64,000 nt of DNA from Duganella lactea (GTDB lineage: Bacteria > Pseudomonadota > Gammaproteobacteria > Burkholderiales > Burkholderiaceae_D). Position 1 is the first letter of the stretch, and the number at the start of each line of letters is the position of its first letter. Positions 29,659-38,630 of this stretch are shown piece after piece. The notes beneath the pieces were generated by a model. The model saw only the letters and a list, made by a program, of their open reading frames with translations. It did no database searches and was not told where the DNA came from. The translations under genes and the position numbers were made by a program. The stretch covers positions 1-64,000 of the forward strand of contig NZ_WWCP01000005.1 in NCBI RefSeq assembly GCF_009857505.1. The letters are read 5' to 3'.

Positions 29659-30572
29659 CGGCTGACACGCCGCCGGTGTCGCGCCGGCCGTCGGTCCCGC
29701 GTGCGCTGTGGCGGGCGCTGCGGCCGCGCCATTGGCTGAAAAACCTGCTGGTGTTTGTGCCGATGCTGGCCGCCCACGCGCTGCATGCGGGCACGGCGCT
29801 GCAATCGCTGCTGGCGTTCGCGGCGTTCTGCCTGTGCGCCTCCAGCGCCTATCTGCTCAACGATGTGCTCGACGCGGCGGATGATCGCCATCATCCGGTC
29901 AAGCGTCACCGGCCGGTCGCCAGCGGCGCTTTGCCGGCATCGCTGGCGCGCCTGGTCAGCGGCCTGCTGGCGCTGACGGCGCTGGCCGCGTGCGCGTATT
30001 ACGACGCGCTGCTGTTGCTGGCCGTGGCCGTGTATTTTGTGGCGACCGTGGCGTACTCGCTGTACCTGAAGCGCTTGCTGATGGTCGATACCGTCATGCT
30101 GGCCTTGCTGCACACCCTGCGCGTGCTGGGCGGCTGCGCGGTCACCCGCATCGAGCCGTCGTTCTGGCTGCTGGCGTTTTCCTTTTTCCTGTTCCTGTCG
30201 CTGGCGCTGCTCAAGCGCCATAGCGAACTGGTCAATCTGCACCGCGCCGGCAAGGATAAAACCTCGGGGCGTGGCTACGCCACGGCGGACCGGCAGCCGA
30301 TCGGCATGATGGGCATGATGGGCATGAAGAGCGCTTTCGTGTCGGTGGTGATTTTTATGCTGTACTTCAATTCGGCGAACGTGCTCAAGTTGTACACGCA
30401 TCCGGCCTGGCTGTTCGGCATCGTGCCGCTGGCCATGCTGTGGCTGGGACGGCTGTGGATGCTGTCGTTCCGTGGCGAGGTGCATGACGACCCCTTGCTC
30501 TACGTCAGCAAGGACCCGTTCAGCCTGGTGGTGATCGCGGCCTGCGCCGGACTGGGCGCGGCCGCGCTGTAG
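29655..30572 (+). CDS. UbiA-family prenyltransferase
   Basis: A 305-residue membrane enzyme with about eight membrane helices. The first Asp-rich motif is NDVLDAADDRHHPVKRHRPVASG, typical of UbiA enzymes and of decaprenyl-phosphate phosphoribosyltransferases; the second lies in the HSELVNLHRAGKDKTSGRGYA loop. It transfers a prenyl group or a phosphoribosyl group onto a polyprenyl phosphate. The start ATG at 29655 overlaps the stop of the broken gene before it. A short ATGATGGGC micro-repeat encodes the GMMGMMG segment near residue 220. The exact substrate is not evident. Confidence 0.8.
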   Translation: MTADTPPVSRRPSVPRALWRALRPRHWLKNLLVFVPMLAAHALHAGTALQSLLAFAAFCLCASSAYLLNDVLDAADDRHHPVKRHRPVASGALPASLARLVSGLLALTALAACAYYDALLLLAVAVYFVATVAYSLYLKRLLMVDTVMLALLHTLRVLGGCAVTRIEPSFWLLAFSFFLFLSLALLKRHSELVNLHRAGKDKTSGRGYATADRQPIGMMGMMGMKSAFVSVVIFMLYFNSANVLKLYTHPAWLFGIVPLAMLWLGRLWMLSFRGEVHDDPLLYVSKDPFSLVVIAACAGLGAAAL

Positions 30573-30576
30573 CGCG

Positions 30577-30984
30577 TCAGAGGCCGGCGCCGGCGCCGTC
30601 GAAGCTGCGCTCGATCAGCTCGATCTTGTAGCCATCCGGATCGGTGACGAAGGCGATCACCGTGGTGCCGCCCTTGACCGGGCCCGGTTCGCGGGTGACG
30701 GCGCCGCCGTTGGCCTTCACCGCCGCTGAGGCGTTGTAGATATCCTCGGTCGAGATGGCGATGTGGCCGTAGGCGTTGCCCAGATCGTAGCGGGTGGTGC
30801 CGTAGTTGTAGGTCAGCTCCAGCTCGGCGTGCTCCGGATTGGCGCCGTAGCCGAGGAAGGCCAGCGTGTACTGGTATTCCGGGTTGTCGCTGGTGCGCAG
30901 CAGCTTCATGCCCAGCACCTTGGTGTAGAAATCGATGGAGCGCTGCAGGTCGCCGACCCGCAGCATGGTGTGCAGAATGCGCAT
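30577..30984 (-). CDS. gloA: Lactoylglutathione lyase (glyoxalase I)
   Basis: A 135-residue metalloenzyme that converts the methylglyoxal-glutathione hemithioacetal to lactoylglutathione. Start [30 protein letters not shown], the central [10 protein letters not shown] and GHIAIS, and [16 protein letters not shown] carry the metal-binding His and Glu residues. Length and sequence are canonical. It converges on the UbiA-family gene with a 4-nt gap. Confidence 0.95.
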   Translation of the reverse strand: MRILHTMLRVGDLQRSIDFYTKVLGMKLLRTSDNPEYQYTLAFLGYGANPEHAELELTYNYGTTRYDLGNAYGHIAISTEDIYNASAAVKANGGAVTREPGPVKGGTTVIAFVTDPDGYKIELIERSFDGAGAGL

Positions 30985-31022
30985 GCTAAATCCTTGTAGA
31001 TGAAAGCCAAACAGGGATTTTA

Positions 31023-32363
31023 TCAGCGGCTGGCGGTTTGCGCCGCCGCCGGCGCCACGCGCCAGATCACATTGCCGACGTCGTCGGCCACCAGCAGCGC
31101 GCCCTGCTTGTCCACCGCCACGCCCACCGGGCGGCCGCGCGCCTTCTCATCCTTGTCGAGGAAACCGGTCAGGAAGTCCTGCGGCGGGCCGGATGGCTTG
31201 CCGTTGGCGAACGGCACAAACACCACCTTGTAGCCGCTGTGCGGCTTGCGGTTCCACGAGCCATGCTGGCCGATGAACACGCCACCCTGGTAGGCCGGCG
31301 GGAACAGCTTGGCGGTATAGAACGCCAGCCCCAGCGAGGCGGTGTGGCCGCCCAGCGCGTAGTCGGGCACGATGGCCTTGGTCACCAGCGCCGGTTGCTG
31401 CGGCTTGACGCGGCTGTCGACGTGCTGGCCGAAGTAGCTGTACGGCCAGCCGTAGAAGCCGCCCTCGCGCACCGAGGTCATGTAGTCGGGCACGAGGTCG
31501 TTGCCCAGTTCGTCGCGCTCGTTGACGGCGGTCCACAGCGCCTTGGTCTGCGGCTCGAAGTCCATGCCGTTCGGGTTGCGCAGGCCGGTGGCGTACAGCG
31601 TCGGTTGATTGCCGGCCAGGTCCAGCCGCCAGATGGCGGCGCGGCCTTGTTCGGCGTCGATGCCGTTTTCTGCGACGTTGCTGTTGGAGCCGACCGTCAC
31701 GTACAGATACTTGCCGTCCGGGCTGGCCACCAGGTTCTTGGTCCAGTGGTGATTCAGCGTGCCGGCCGGCAGGTCCATCACCTTGACGCCGGCGGCGCGG
31801 ATGCTGGTGGCGCCCTGCTGGTAGGGGAAGCGCAGCACGGCGTCGGTGTTGGCCACGTACAGGTTGTTGCCGACCAGCGCCATGCCGAACGGCGAGTTCA
31901 GCCCTGTGAGGAACACATGGCGGCTTTGCGCGCCGCCCTTGGCGTCGACGCCGCGCAGCAGCGTGATGCGGTTGGCCGACTGGCTGACCGCGCCGGCCTT
32001 CTTCTGCATGTGCTTCATCACCGCGCCTTTGATGCCCTTGCTGTCATCCGGCTTGGGTGGGGCATTGGTTTCGGCCACCAGCACGTCGCCGTTGGGCAGG
32101 GTGACCACCCAGCGTGGATGGTCGAGCTCGCGCGCATAGGCGCTGACGCTGAAACCGGCCGCCGGCGCCGGCGCCTCCGCCGTCGACGACCAGGGCGCGG
32201 CCTGCGCCACATTCACCGTCGGGATCAGCTTGCGTTCCGGCGCCGGCAGCGCCGGCTGCGGGCCGTAGCCGGTGGGGTAGGACTGGGCGCCGGCCAGTTG
32301 CGGGGCGGCGGTGGCGAGCAGCAAGGGCAGCAGCCGGAGGGCGGCGAGGGCGGGCTGGCGCAT
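31023..32363 (-). CDS. Exported sorbosone dehydrogenase-like beta-propeller protein
   Basis: A 446-residue exported protein (signal peptide about 1-26, ending AGAQ). The repeat pattern of a six-bladed propeller is visible: [68 protein letters not shown]. This is the layout of PQQ-dependent L-sorbosone/soluble glucose dehydrogenases. The segment [21 protein letters not shown] is typical of the sorbosone dehydrogenase group. Quinone cofactor use is inferred from the family; no pqq biosynthesis genes are present in the window. Confidence 0.8.
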   Translation of the reverse strand: MRQPALAALRLLPLLLATAAPQLAGAQSYPTGYGPQPALPAPERKLIPTVNVAQAAPWSSTAEAPAPAAGFSVSAYARELDHPRWVVTLPNGDVLVAETNAPPKPDDSKGIKGAVMKHMQKKAGAVSQSANRITLLRGVDAKGGAQSRHVFLTGLNSPFGMALVGNNLYVANTDAVLRFPYQQGATSIRAAGVKVMDLPAGTLNHHWTKNLVASPDGKYLYVTVGSNSNVAENGIDAEQGRAAIWRLDLAGNQPTLYATGLRNPNGMDFEPQTKALWTAVNERDELGNDLVPDYMTSVREGGFYGWPYSYFGQHVDSRVKPQQPALVTKAIVPDYALGGHTASLGLAFYTAKLFPPAYQGGVFIGQHGSWNRKPHSGYKVVFVPFANGKPSGPPQDFLTGFLDKDEKARGRPVGVAVDKQGALLVADDVGNVIWRVAPAAAQTASR

Positions 32364-32388
32364 GGCGTGGGTGTTCCGGTTCGGCGCG

Positions 32389-32628
32389 TCAGTCGCGGCT
32401 GACGTTGGGTTGTGGTTGGGCTTCGGCGTCCGCGCGCGGTTTCTGCACGCCGCGCTGGTTGTGCAGGTCGGTGTCGACGATGCCGCTGTCGATGTCGGCG
32501 GCGGCTTGTTGCATGACGCTGCGCTGCTGGTGCGGATGGCCGTCCGGCGATTCGTCGCGCTCGTGCGGCATGCGCTGGTCGCCGTCGTTCTCGACCTTGG
32601 CGTTGGTGTTGACGTGCTGGTCTTTCAT
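32389..32628 (-). CDS. Small hydrophilic hypothetical protein (79 aa)
   Basis: A very polar 79-residue protein rich in Asp, Gln, His and Arg with no hydrophobic segment; it is probably disordered. GGAGG lies 8 nt before the ATG at 32628, a strong ribosome-binding site that supports real translation. It is just upstream of the sorbosone dehydrogenase-like gene on the same strand. I do not recognise the family. Confidence 0.5.
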   Translation of the reverse strand: MKDQHVNTNAKVENDGDQRMPHERDESPDGHPHQQRSVMQQAAADIDSGIVDTDLHNQRGVQKPRADAEAQPQPNVSRD

Positions 32629-32759
32629 GCTGGCCTCCGTGGTGTTGTCATAAGACCATCTTAGCGAGTTGGTTTTACGCCCGTCGCCACCTTGAATTCT
32701 GACAACATGCGGGGGAACTCGTTTATCATTCAGACCATCTTTCTCGACAGGACCGCCGC

Positions 32760-33647
32760 ATGAGCGTCAAGCCCGCCAACTGTGCCAACTGCGATGCGCC
32801 GCTGAGCGGCCACTACTGCGCCAACTGTGGCCAGGAGGCGGTGCTGCACCACGCCAGCACGCGTGAGTTCCTGCATGAATTCATCGGCCACTATGTGGCG
32901 CTGGAGGGCAAGCTGTGGGGCTCGCTGGCGCGGCTGCTGTTCCGGCCCGGTCTGCTGACCAATGAATACATCCGTGGCCGCCGCGTGCGCTTCGTGCAGC
33001 CGCTGCGCCTGTATCTGACGTTTAGTTTGCTGTTCTTCGCGCTGCTGAAGCTGACCGGCGGCGGCCTGCACGTTCCAGAGGACGCCGATACGGCCGCGCC
33101 CAGCGCCGAGGTGGCGGCGCCGGCCAAAACGCACGCGGGCGCGGTCAAACTCGTGCAGGACGATAAGGAGGGCGACAACGCCGAGCAGTATGTCGGCGAC
33201 CAGCTGGCGCGCTGGCCGGCGCTGCGCCAACAATGGCATGCGTTCAATCGCCTGCCCGGCGAGCAGCAGGTCGGCGTCTTCCAGAAGGGCCTGTATAGCT
33301 ACGCCCCCTACGCGGTGTTTTGCCTGATGCCGGTGTTTGCCCTGTTTCTCAAAGTGCTGTACCTGGGATCGGGGCGCCGCTTCGGCGAGCATGTGCTGTT
33401 CGCGCTGCACACCAATGCCTTCGCGTTCTTCATCTTCGGCCTGATGCTGTTGATGCCGTGGGATGCGGGAAAGATGTTGTGGCTGTGGCTGATCGCCTAC
33501 CTGCCGTGGGCGATGCGGCGCGTGTATCACAGCAGCCGCTTCGGCACCTTCTGGCGCTGGGCGCTGCTGATGCTGAGCTATTCGCTGGTGCTGGGACTGG
33601 CGCTGGCGTTCTCCTCGGCGATGGGCATCATGAGCGTCGGACATTAG
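32760..33647 (+). CDS. DUF3667 family membrane protein with zinc-ribbon start
   Basis: A 295-residue protein starting with a CxxC...CxxC zinc-ribbon (CANCDAPLSGHYCANCGQEA), followed by a helical domain with FRPGLLTNEYIRGRRVRFVQPLRLYLTFSLLFF, the hallmark of DUF3667. About five membrane segments follow, most in residues 180-290. The family is common in proteobacteria; its function is unknown. It stands alone, divergent from the small gene at 32389-32628. Confidence 0.85.
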   Translation: MSVKPANCANCDAPLSGHYCANCGQEAVLHHASTREFLHEFIGHYVALEGKLWGSLARLLFRPGLLTNEYIRGRRVRFVQPLRLYLTFSLLFFALLKLTGGGLHVPEDADTAAPSAEVAAPAKTHAGAVKLVQDDKEGDNAEQYVGDQLARWPALRQQWHAFNRLPGEQQVGVFQKGLYSYAPYAVFCLMPVFALFLKVLYLGSGRRFGEHVLFALHTNAFAFFIFGLMLLMPWDAGKMLWLWLIAYLPWAMRRVYHSSRFGTFWRWALLMLSYSLVLGLALAFSSAMGIMSVGH

Positions 33648-33671
33648 GCGGCCCGGTGCTTGCATTAAACA

Positions 33672-33687
33672 CTGTTTAAATGTACAG
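33672..33687. promoter_or_regulatory. LexA (SOS) box upstream of nadK-recN
   Basis: CTGTTTAAATGTACAG is a CTGT-N8-ACAG SOS box with an AT-rich centre. It lies 88 nt before nadK, the first gene of a nadK-recN pair. RecN is a well-known SOS protein, so LexA control of the operon is likely. Confidence 0.7.
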
Positions 33688-33774
33688 TTACACGGCCGGT
33701 AGGTGATGGCACGCGGCGGGTTTATGGGTTACCCTGCTGCGTGTTCCCGCCCCTAGCCTGAAGCCGAGATTTTT

Positions 33775-34683
33775 ATGACCGCCACGCACGCCGTTTTTCA
33801 CACTATCGCACTGGTCGTGCGCCCGAATACCGACGGCATCGCCGAGTCGGTGGGCAGCGTGGTCGATTGCCTGACCCGGCGCGGGGTCGAGGTGGTGTTT
33901 GAAGAGCAGACCGCCGCCCACCTCGGCATGCGGCTGGACGACCGGCGCGTGCTCAGCGCGGCCGCCATCGGCGCCGAATGCGACGCCGCCATCGTCATGG
34001 GCGGCGACGGCACCATGCTGGGCATCGCGCGCCAGCTGGCGCCGTTCGAGGTGCCGCTGATCGGCATCAACCAGGGCCGCCTGGGCTTCATGACCGACAT
34101 TCCGCAGGAAGGGATGCTGGAGGTGCTGGCGGGCATCCTCAGCGGCAGCTACAAGGCCGAGCGCCGCACCTTGCTTGAAGGGCGGGTCATGCGCGGCGAC
34201 GAGACCATCCATGTCGGTATGGCGGTCAACGACGTGGTGGTATCGCGCGGCACCGGCGCCGGCATGGCCGAGTTGCGGGTCGATGTCGACGGCCAGTTCA
34301 TGTACAACCAGCGCTCCGACGGCCTGATCATTTCCACCCCGACCGGCTCCACCGCCTACGCCTTGTCGGCCGGCGGGCCGCTGCTGCACCCGTCGCTGGG
34401 CGGCATCGTGCTGGTGCCGATCGCGCCGCACGCGCTGTCCAACCGGCCCATCGTGCTGCCGGAGTCGAGCGAGATCATCGTCGAGATCGTGCGCGGGCGC
34501 GACATCAGCGTCAACTTCGACATGCAAACCTTTGCCAGCCTGCAGGCGCAGGACCGGATCGTGATCCAGCGCTCGCCGCACGCGATCACCTTCCTGCACC
34601 CGGACGGCTGGAGCTACTACCACACCCTGCGTGAAAAGCTGCACTGGAACGAGTATCCGTCCGGTGAGGGCAAACTCAATTAA
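33775..34683 (+). CDS. nadK: NAD kinase
   Basis: A 302-residue enzyme making NADP from NAD and ATP. The catalytic GGDGT motif is in [10 protein letters not shown] (about residues 75-83), and [34 protein letters not shown] form the conserved NAD-binding and glycine-rich segments. Length is normal. It is 18 nt upstream of recN and shares the SOS box; coupling of NADP supply with DNA damage is therefore expected here. Confidence 0.97.
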   Translation: MTATHAVFHTIALVVRPNTDGIAESVGSVVDCLTRRGVEVVFEEQTAAHLGMRLDDRRVLSAAAIGAECDAAIVMGGDGTMLGIARQLAPFEVPLIGINQGRLGFMTDIPQEGMLEVLAGILSGSYKAERRTLLEGRVMRGDETIHVGMAVNDVVVSRGTGAGMAELRVDVDGQFMYNQRSDGLIISTPTGSTAYALSAGGPLLHPSLGGIVLVPIAPHALSNRPIVLPESSEIIVEIVRGRDISVNFDMQTFASLQAQDRIVIQRSPHAITFLHPDGWSYYHTLREKLHWNEYPSGEGKLN

Positions 34684-34701
34684 CCATATTTTCAGGCCTC
34701 C

Positions 34702-36354
34702 ATGCTGCGTACCCTGTCCATCCGCGATTTCGTCATTGTCGATACGATCGAACTGGAATTTTCCGCCGGCTTCACGGTGTTCACCGGCGAGACCGGGGCC
34801 GGCAAGTCGATCCTGATCGACGCGCTGACGCTGGCGCTGGGCGGCCGCGGCGACGCCAGCGTGGTGCGCGAGGGCGCGGCCAAGGCCGACATCACCGCCG
34901 ATTTCGCGCTCAGCGCGGCGGCGCGCGCGTGGCTGGCGGCGCATGAATTCGCGGTCGAGGAGGATGGCGCGCTGCTGCGCCGCGTGATCGACAACGCCGG
35001 CCGCAGCAAGGCCTACATCAACGGCGTGGCGGCGACGGCGGCGCAGTTGCGCGAGCTGGGCGATCTGCTGGTCGACATCCACGGCCAGCACGCGCACCAG
35101 TCGCTGATGAAGACTGAGGCGCAGCGCGATCTGCTGGACGGCCAGGCCGGCGCCGGCGCCCAGGCGCGCGCGGTGGCGGCGGCCTACAAGGCGTGGCGCG
35201 CGCTGGCCCGGCAGCTGGAGGAATTCGAGAGCAACGCGGCCAATGTGCTGTACGAGCGCGAGCGGCTGGAGTGGCAGGTCAACGAGCTGGAAAAGCTGGC
35301 GGTCAAGCCGGGCGAGTGGGCCGAGGTCAGCAATGAACAGAGCCGGCTGTCGCACGCGGCCAGCCTGCTGGAAGGCGCGCAGGAGGCGCGGGCGGTGATT
35401 TCGGAAGCCGAGGACCATCCGATCCTGTCGCAGCTGTCGTCGCTGAACCTGAAGCTGGGCAAGCTGGCCGATATCGACGCCGGCCTGCAGCCGATTGTCG
35501 ATCTGATCGAGCCGGCGCGCATTCAGCTGCAGGAGGCGGTGTATGCGCTGAACGATTATCTGGATCGGGTGGATCTGGATCCGTCGCGGCTGCGCGCGGT
35601 GGAGGCGCGCATGGATGCGATCCATTCGGCGTCGCGCAAATTCCGCGTGCCGGAGGAGGAACTGCCGGAGGAGCACACGCGGCTGGCGACGCGCCTGGCG
35701 CAACTGGCCGACGCCACCGACCTGGACGGCCTGCGCCAGCAGGAGGAAAAGCTGAAAGCCGCCTACCTGGCGCAGGCGCGGGCGCTGTCGACCACGCGCG
35801 CCCAGGCGGCGGCGGCGCTGGGCGAAGCGGTCACCCGGGCGATGCAGGAACTGAACATGACCGGCGGCCGTTTCGAGGTGGCGCTGCATGCGTGCGAACC
35901 AGCCGCGTATGGTGTCGAGCAGGTGGAATTCCTGGTGGCCGGCCATGCCGGCGTGGCGGCGCGCTCGCTGGCCAAGGTGGCCTCGGGCGGCGAGCTGGCG
36001 CGCATTTCGCTGGCGATTTCGGTGATCACCTCCAACGCCACCACAGTGCCGACCTTGATCTTCGACGAGGTCGACAGCGGCATCGGCGGCGGCGTGGCGG
36101 AAGTGGTGGGGCGCTTGCTGCGTCGTCTGGGGCAGGAGCGCCAGGTGCTGTGCGTGACGCACTTGCCGCAGGTGGCCAGCCAGGCCGGGCAGCACTTCCA
36201 GGTGGCCAAGGGCACGCTGGACAACGGCAAGACCGCCTCGCGCATCGACGTGCTCGATTCCAAGTCGCGCGTGGAAGAAATCGCCCGCATGCTGGGCGGC
36301 CTGGAAATCACCGCCACCACTCGCAAGCACGCCCGCGAGCTGCTGGCTTCTTGA
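34702..36354 (+). CDS. recN: DNA repair protein RecN
   Basis: A 550-residue SMC-like ATPase that helps repair double-strand breaks. Walker A is FTGETGAGKSIL near residue 30. The two long coiled-coil arms occupy about residues 150-360. The signature KVASGGELARISLAI and Walker B LIFDEVDSGIGGGVAE are intact, as is the final CVTHLPQVA. It starts 18 nt after nadK. Confidence 0.97.
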   Translation: MLRTLSIRDFVIVDTIELEFSAGFTVFTGETGAGKSILIDALTLALGGRGDASVVREGAAKADITADFALSAAARAWLAAHEFAVEEDGALLRRVIDNAGRSKAYINGVAATAAQLRELGDLLVDIHGQHAHQSLMKTEAQRDLLDGQAGAGAQARAVAAAYKAWRALARQLEEFESNAANVLYERERLEWQVNELEKLAVKPGEWAEVSNEQSRLSHAASLLEGAQEARAVISEAEDHPILSQLSSLNLKLGKLADIDAGLQPIVDLIEPARIQLQEAVYALNDYLDRVDLDPSRLRAVEARMDAIHSASRKFRVPEEELPEEHTRLATRLAQLADATDLDGLRQQEEKLKAAYLAQARALSTTRAQAAAALGEAVTRAMQELNMTGGRFEVALHACEPAAYGVEQVEFLVAGHAGVAARSLAKVASGGELARISLAISVITSNATTVPTLIFDEVDSGIGGGVAEVVGRLLRRLGQERQVLCVTHLPQVASQAGQHFQVAKGTLDNGKTASRIDVLDSKSRVEEIARMLGGLEITATTRKHARELLAS

Positions 36355-36409
36355 CATAGCTCAATCGCGCTCTTGCGAAACGTCCTAATATCGCCGGAGG
36401 GAGGCGGAT

Positions 36410-36646
36410 ATGGATCTCGAAAAACGCGTCGAGAAGCTGGAGGCTTTTGCTGACGACGTACCGCACCGGCTGTCGAGGATCGAAGCGCGGCTCGACGTAA
36501 TCGAGGCGCAGCTTGGTCACATGGCAACCAAGGCTGACCTGGCGGCGCTCGAAACACGGCTCATCAAGTGGTTTATTGTTACAGCATTTGCGATTACCAC
36601 CGTCATGAGCGGCGTTGCGGTCGCGGTCGCCAAGCTTATACATTAA
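36410..36646 (+). CDS. Small coiled-coil membrane protein
   Basis: A 78-residue protein: residues 1-50 form a charged coiled coil (EKRVEKLEAFADDVPHRLSRIE, RLDVIEAQLGH), and residues 52-76 one membrane helix. This is the general plan of XhlA/DUF1640-like small proteins. GGAGGGAGG just before the ATG is a strong ribosome-binding site. It lies between recN and hemH on the same strand. The role is unknown. Confidence 0.6.
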   Translation: MDLEKRVEKLEAFADDVPHRLSRIEARLDVIEAQLGHMATKADLAALETRLIKWFIVTAFAITTVMSGVAVAVAKLIH

Positions 36647-36679
36647 GATACGGGCTTACGGTGCAACCTTAAGCCTTTC

Positions 36680-37789
36680 ATGACCTTTCAAAAAGAACCT
36701 CCCCACAAGCACGGCGCCGTCGGCCGCAGCGCCATCGTCCTGGTCAATCTGGGCACGCCGGACGAGCCGACCCGCTCGGCCGTGCGTCGCTACCTGAAGC
36801 AATTCCTGTCCGACCCGCGCGTGGTCGAGATCCCGCGCGCGGTCTGGTGGTTCATCCTCAACCTGATCATCCTGCCGTTCCGCTCCGGCCAGTCGGCCAA
36901 GAAATACGCGTCGATCTGGACCGCCGAGGGCTCGCCGCTGCGCAGCAACACCGCCGCCCAGGCGCTCGGCCTGCGCGCCGCCCTCGGCGAGCGCGGCCAC
37001 GAGGAGCTGACCGTGGCCATGGCCATGCGCTACGGCTCGCCATCGCTGCCCGACGTGCTGGCCAAGCTCAAAGCCGACGGCGCCGACCGCGTTCTGGTGC
37101 TGCCGGCCTACCCGCAATACTCCGGCACCACCACCGGCTCGATCTACGACGCCGTGTTCCAGCACTACGGCAGCGTGCGCAACATCCCGGAGCTGCGCTT
37201 CGTGCGCAACTACCACGACCACGAAGGCTATATTCGCGCGCTGCGCGACTCGGTGCTGAACCACTGGGAACAGCACGGCCAGCCGGAAAAGCTGGTGATG
37301 TCCTTCCACGGCGTGCCGAAACGCACGCTGATGCTGGGCGACCCGTACCACTGCGAGTGCCTGAAAACCGCGCGCCTGCTGGCCGCCGCCCTCAAGCTGA
37401 AACCGGACCAGTACCTCGTCACCTTCCAGTCGCGCTTCGGCAAGGCCGAGTGGCTGCAGCCGTACACCGCGCCGACCGTGGCGCAGCTGGCGCGCGACGG
37501 CGTGCGCAAGCTGGACGTGATCTGTCCCGGCTTCACCAGCGATTGCCTGGAAACGCTGGAAGAAATATCCATGGAGGTGCGCCATGACTTCGAATCGAAC
37601 GGCGGCCGCGAGTTCCATTACATTCCCTGCCTGAACGAATCGCCGGCCTGGATCGCCGCGCTGGCGGAAATCGCCGAGCAGCACATCATCGGCTGGCCAA
37701 CCCAGCTGCCGCCATCGGCGCGCGAGCGGCTGAAAAAAGAGGCGGAAAGCGGCCGCGCCAAAGCCCTTGAGCTCGGCGCCGCCGACTGA
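36680..37789 (+). CDS. hemH: Ferrochelatase
   Basis: A 369-residue enzyme that inserts Fe2+ into protoporphyrin IX, the last step of heme synthesis. VLVNLGTPDEPT opens the fold, YPQYSGTTTGS and SFHGVPKR hold the catalytic His, and CPGFTSDCLETLEEI the conserved Glu. Length fits proteobacterial enzymes. It precedes the grpE-dnaK-dnaJ cluster. Confidence 0.96.
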   Translation: MTFQKEPPHKHGAVGRSAIVLVNLGTPDEPTRSAVRRYLKQFLSDPRVVEIPRAVWWFILNLIILPFRSGQSAKKYASIWTAEGSPLRSNTAAQALGLRAALGERGHEELTVAMAMRYGSPSLPDVLAKLKADGADRVLVLPAYPQYSGTTTGSIYDAVFQHYGSVRNIPELRFVRNYHDHEGYIRALRDSVLNHWEQHGQPEKLVMSFHGVPKRTLMLGDPYHCECLKTARLLAAALKLKPDQYLVTFQSRFGKAEWLQPYTAPTVAQLARDGVRKLDVICPGFTSDCLETLEEISMEVRHDFESNGGREFHYIPCLNESPAWIAALAEIAEQHIIGWPTQLPPSARERLKKEAESGRAKALELGAAD

Positions 37790-37816
37790 AAAGCAACAAT
37801 TCCCCCATCGCCACAC

Positions 37817-37856
37817 CGTCACCCGCTAATCAGCACTTGCGGGTGACGAGTGCCAG
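37817..37856. promoter_or_regulatory. CIRCE-like element within a stem-loop upstream of grpE
   Basis: TCAGCACTT-N9-GAGTGCCAG (37830-37856) matches the HrcA operator TTAGCACTC-N9-GAGTGCTAA at 14 of 18 positions with the exact 9-nt spacer. It overlaps a perfect 10-bp stem, CGTCACCCGC (37817-37826) with GCGGGTGACG (37839-37848), which may also end the hemH message although no T-run follows. HrcA repression of grpE is inferred; no hrcA gene is in the window. Confidence 0.45.
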
Positions 37857-37917
37857 CCTGTTAAAATAGCCGCCTGATGCCAGCTTGATGTTGCCGAAAT
37901 GGCAGGAAAAATAAACC

Positions 37918-37945
37918 CTTGAAGTCGTAGGTTATTGCCCCATTT
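37918..37945 (+). promoter_or_regulatory. Sigma-32 heat-shock promoter of grpE
   Basis: CTTGAAG (37918-37924), a 13-nt spacer and CCCCATTT (37938-37945) match the RpoH consensus CTTGAAA-N13-CCCCATNT almost perfectly, 58 nt before the grpE start. Confidence 0.75.
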
Positions 37946-38002
37946 ACTGCCACAGTGGTAACAAAAGTAATGTCAAACAAATACGATTGTAGGAGTCTCT
38001 AG

Positions 38003-38554
38003 ATGCAAGATCAGGAAAACCAAGCCGTCCCACCTAATCCAGAGGCGGCAGAAGCCGCTGCGTCGGCCCCACCATCGACCCCGGAAGCGCTGCTGTCGCC
38101 GCTGGAACAACAGCTGGCCGACACCGAAGCCAAGCTGGCCGAGATGCACGACGCCTTCATGCGTGCCAAGGCCGACGGTGAAAACATCCGCCGCCGCGCC
38201 CAGGAAGACGTGGCCAAGGCCCACAAGTTCGCGGTGGAGAGCTTTGCCGAAGCCATGGTGCCGGTCAAGGACAGCCTGGAAATGGCGCTGAAAGTCGAGG
38301 CGCCTACCGTCGAATCGCTAAAGGAAGGCGTTGAAATGACGCTGAAACAACTGGCCTCCGCCTTCGAGCGCAACCGCCTGATCGCCATCGAACCGGCGCA
38401 GGGCGAGAAGCTGGACCCGAACAAGCACCAGGCCGTCGCCGTGGTGCCGGCGGAGCAGGAAGCCAACACCGTCGTCGCGGTGCTGCAAAAAGGTTACATG
38501 ATCGCCGACCGCCTGCTGCGCCCGGCCATCGTCACCGCTGCGCAAGCAAAATAA
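38003..38554 (+). CDS. grpE: Nucleotide exchange factor GrpE
   Basis: A 183-residue co-chaperone that releases ADP from DnaK. The long N-terminal helix ([35 protein letters not shown]) and the C-terminal beta domain with [36 protein letters not shown] are diagnostic. The first ~30 residues are Ala/Pro-rich and disordered. The gene heads the heat-shock cluster. Confidence 0.97.
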   Translation: MQDQENQAVPPNPEAAEAAASAPPSTPEALLSPLEQQLADTEAKLAEMHDAFMRAKADGENIRRRAQEDVAKAHKFAVESFAEAMVPVKDSLEMALKVEAPTVESLKEGVEMTLKQLASAFERNRLIAIEPAQGEKLDPNKHQAVAVVPAEQEANTVVAVLQKGYMIADRLLRPAIVTAAQAK

Positions 38555-38563
38555 ATTTAAGCT

Positions 38564-38591
38564 CTTGAAACAATAGCGCTTTTCCACATAT
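38564..38591 (+). promoter_or_regulatory. Second sigma-32-like promoter before dnaK
   Basis: CTTGAAA (38564-38570), a 13-nt spacer and CCACATAT (38584-38591) fit the heat-shock consensus with one change in the -10 CCCC tract. It lies 40 nt before dnaK in the 76-nt gap after grpE, so dnaK can be induced independently. Confidence 0.6.
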
Positions 38592-38630
38592 TAGTAGCAT
38601 CTGAACTTTAGCAAATTAAGGAAAAAAATC

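Noticed and set aside
33688..36357. 889-codon antisense frame over nadK and recN
   Set aside because: Both plus-strand genes are unmistakable and the antisense protein is low-complexity (Arg, His, Gln, Ala).
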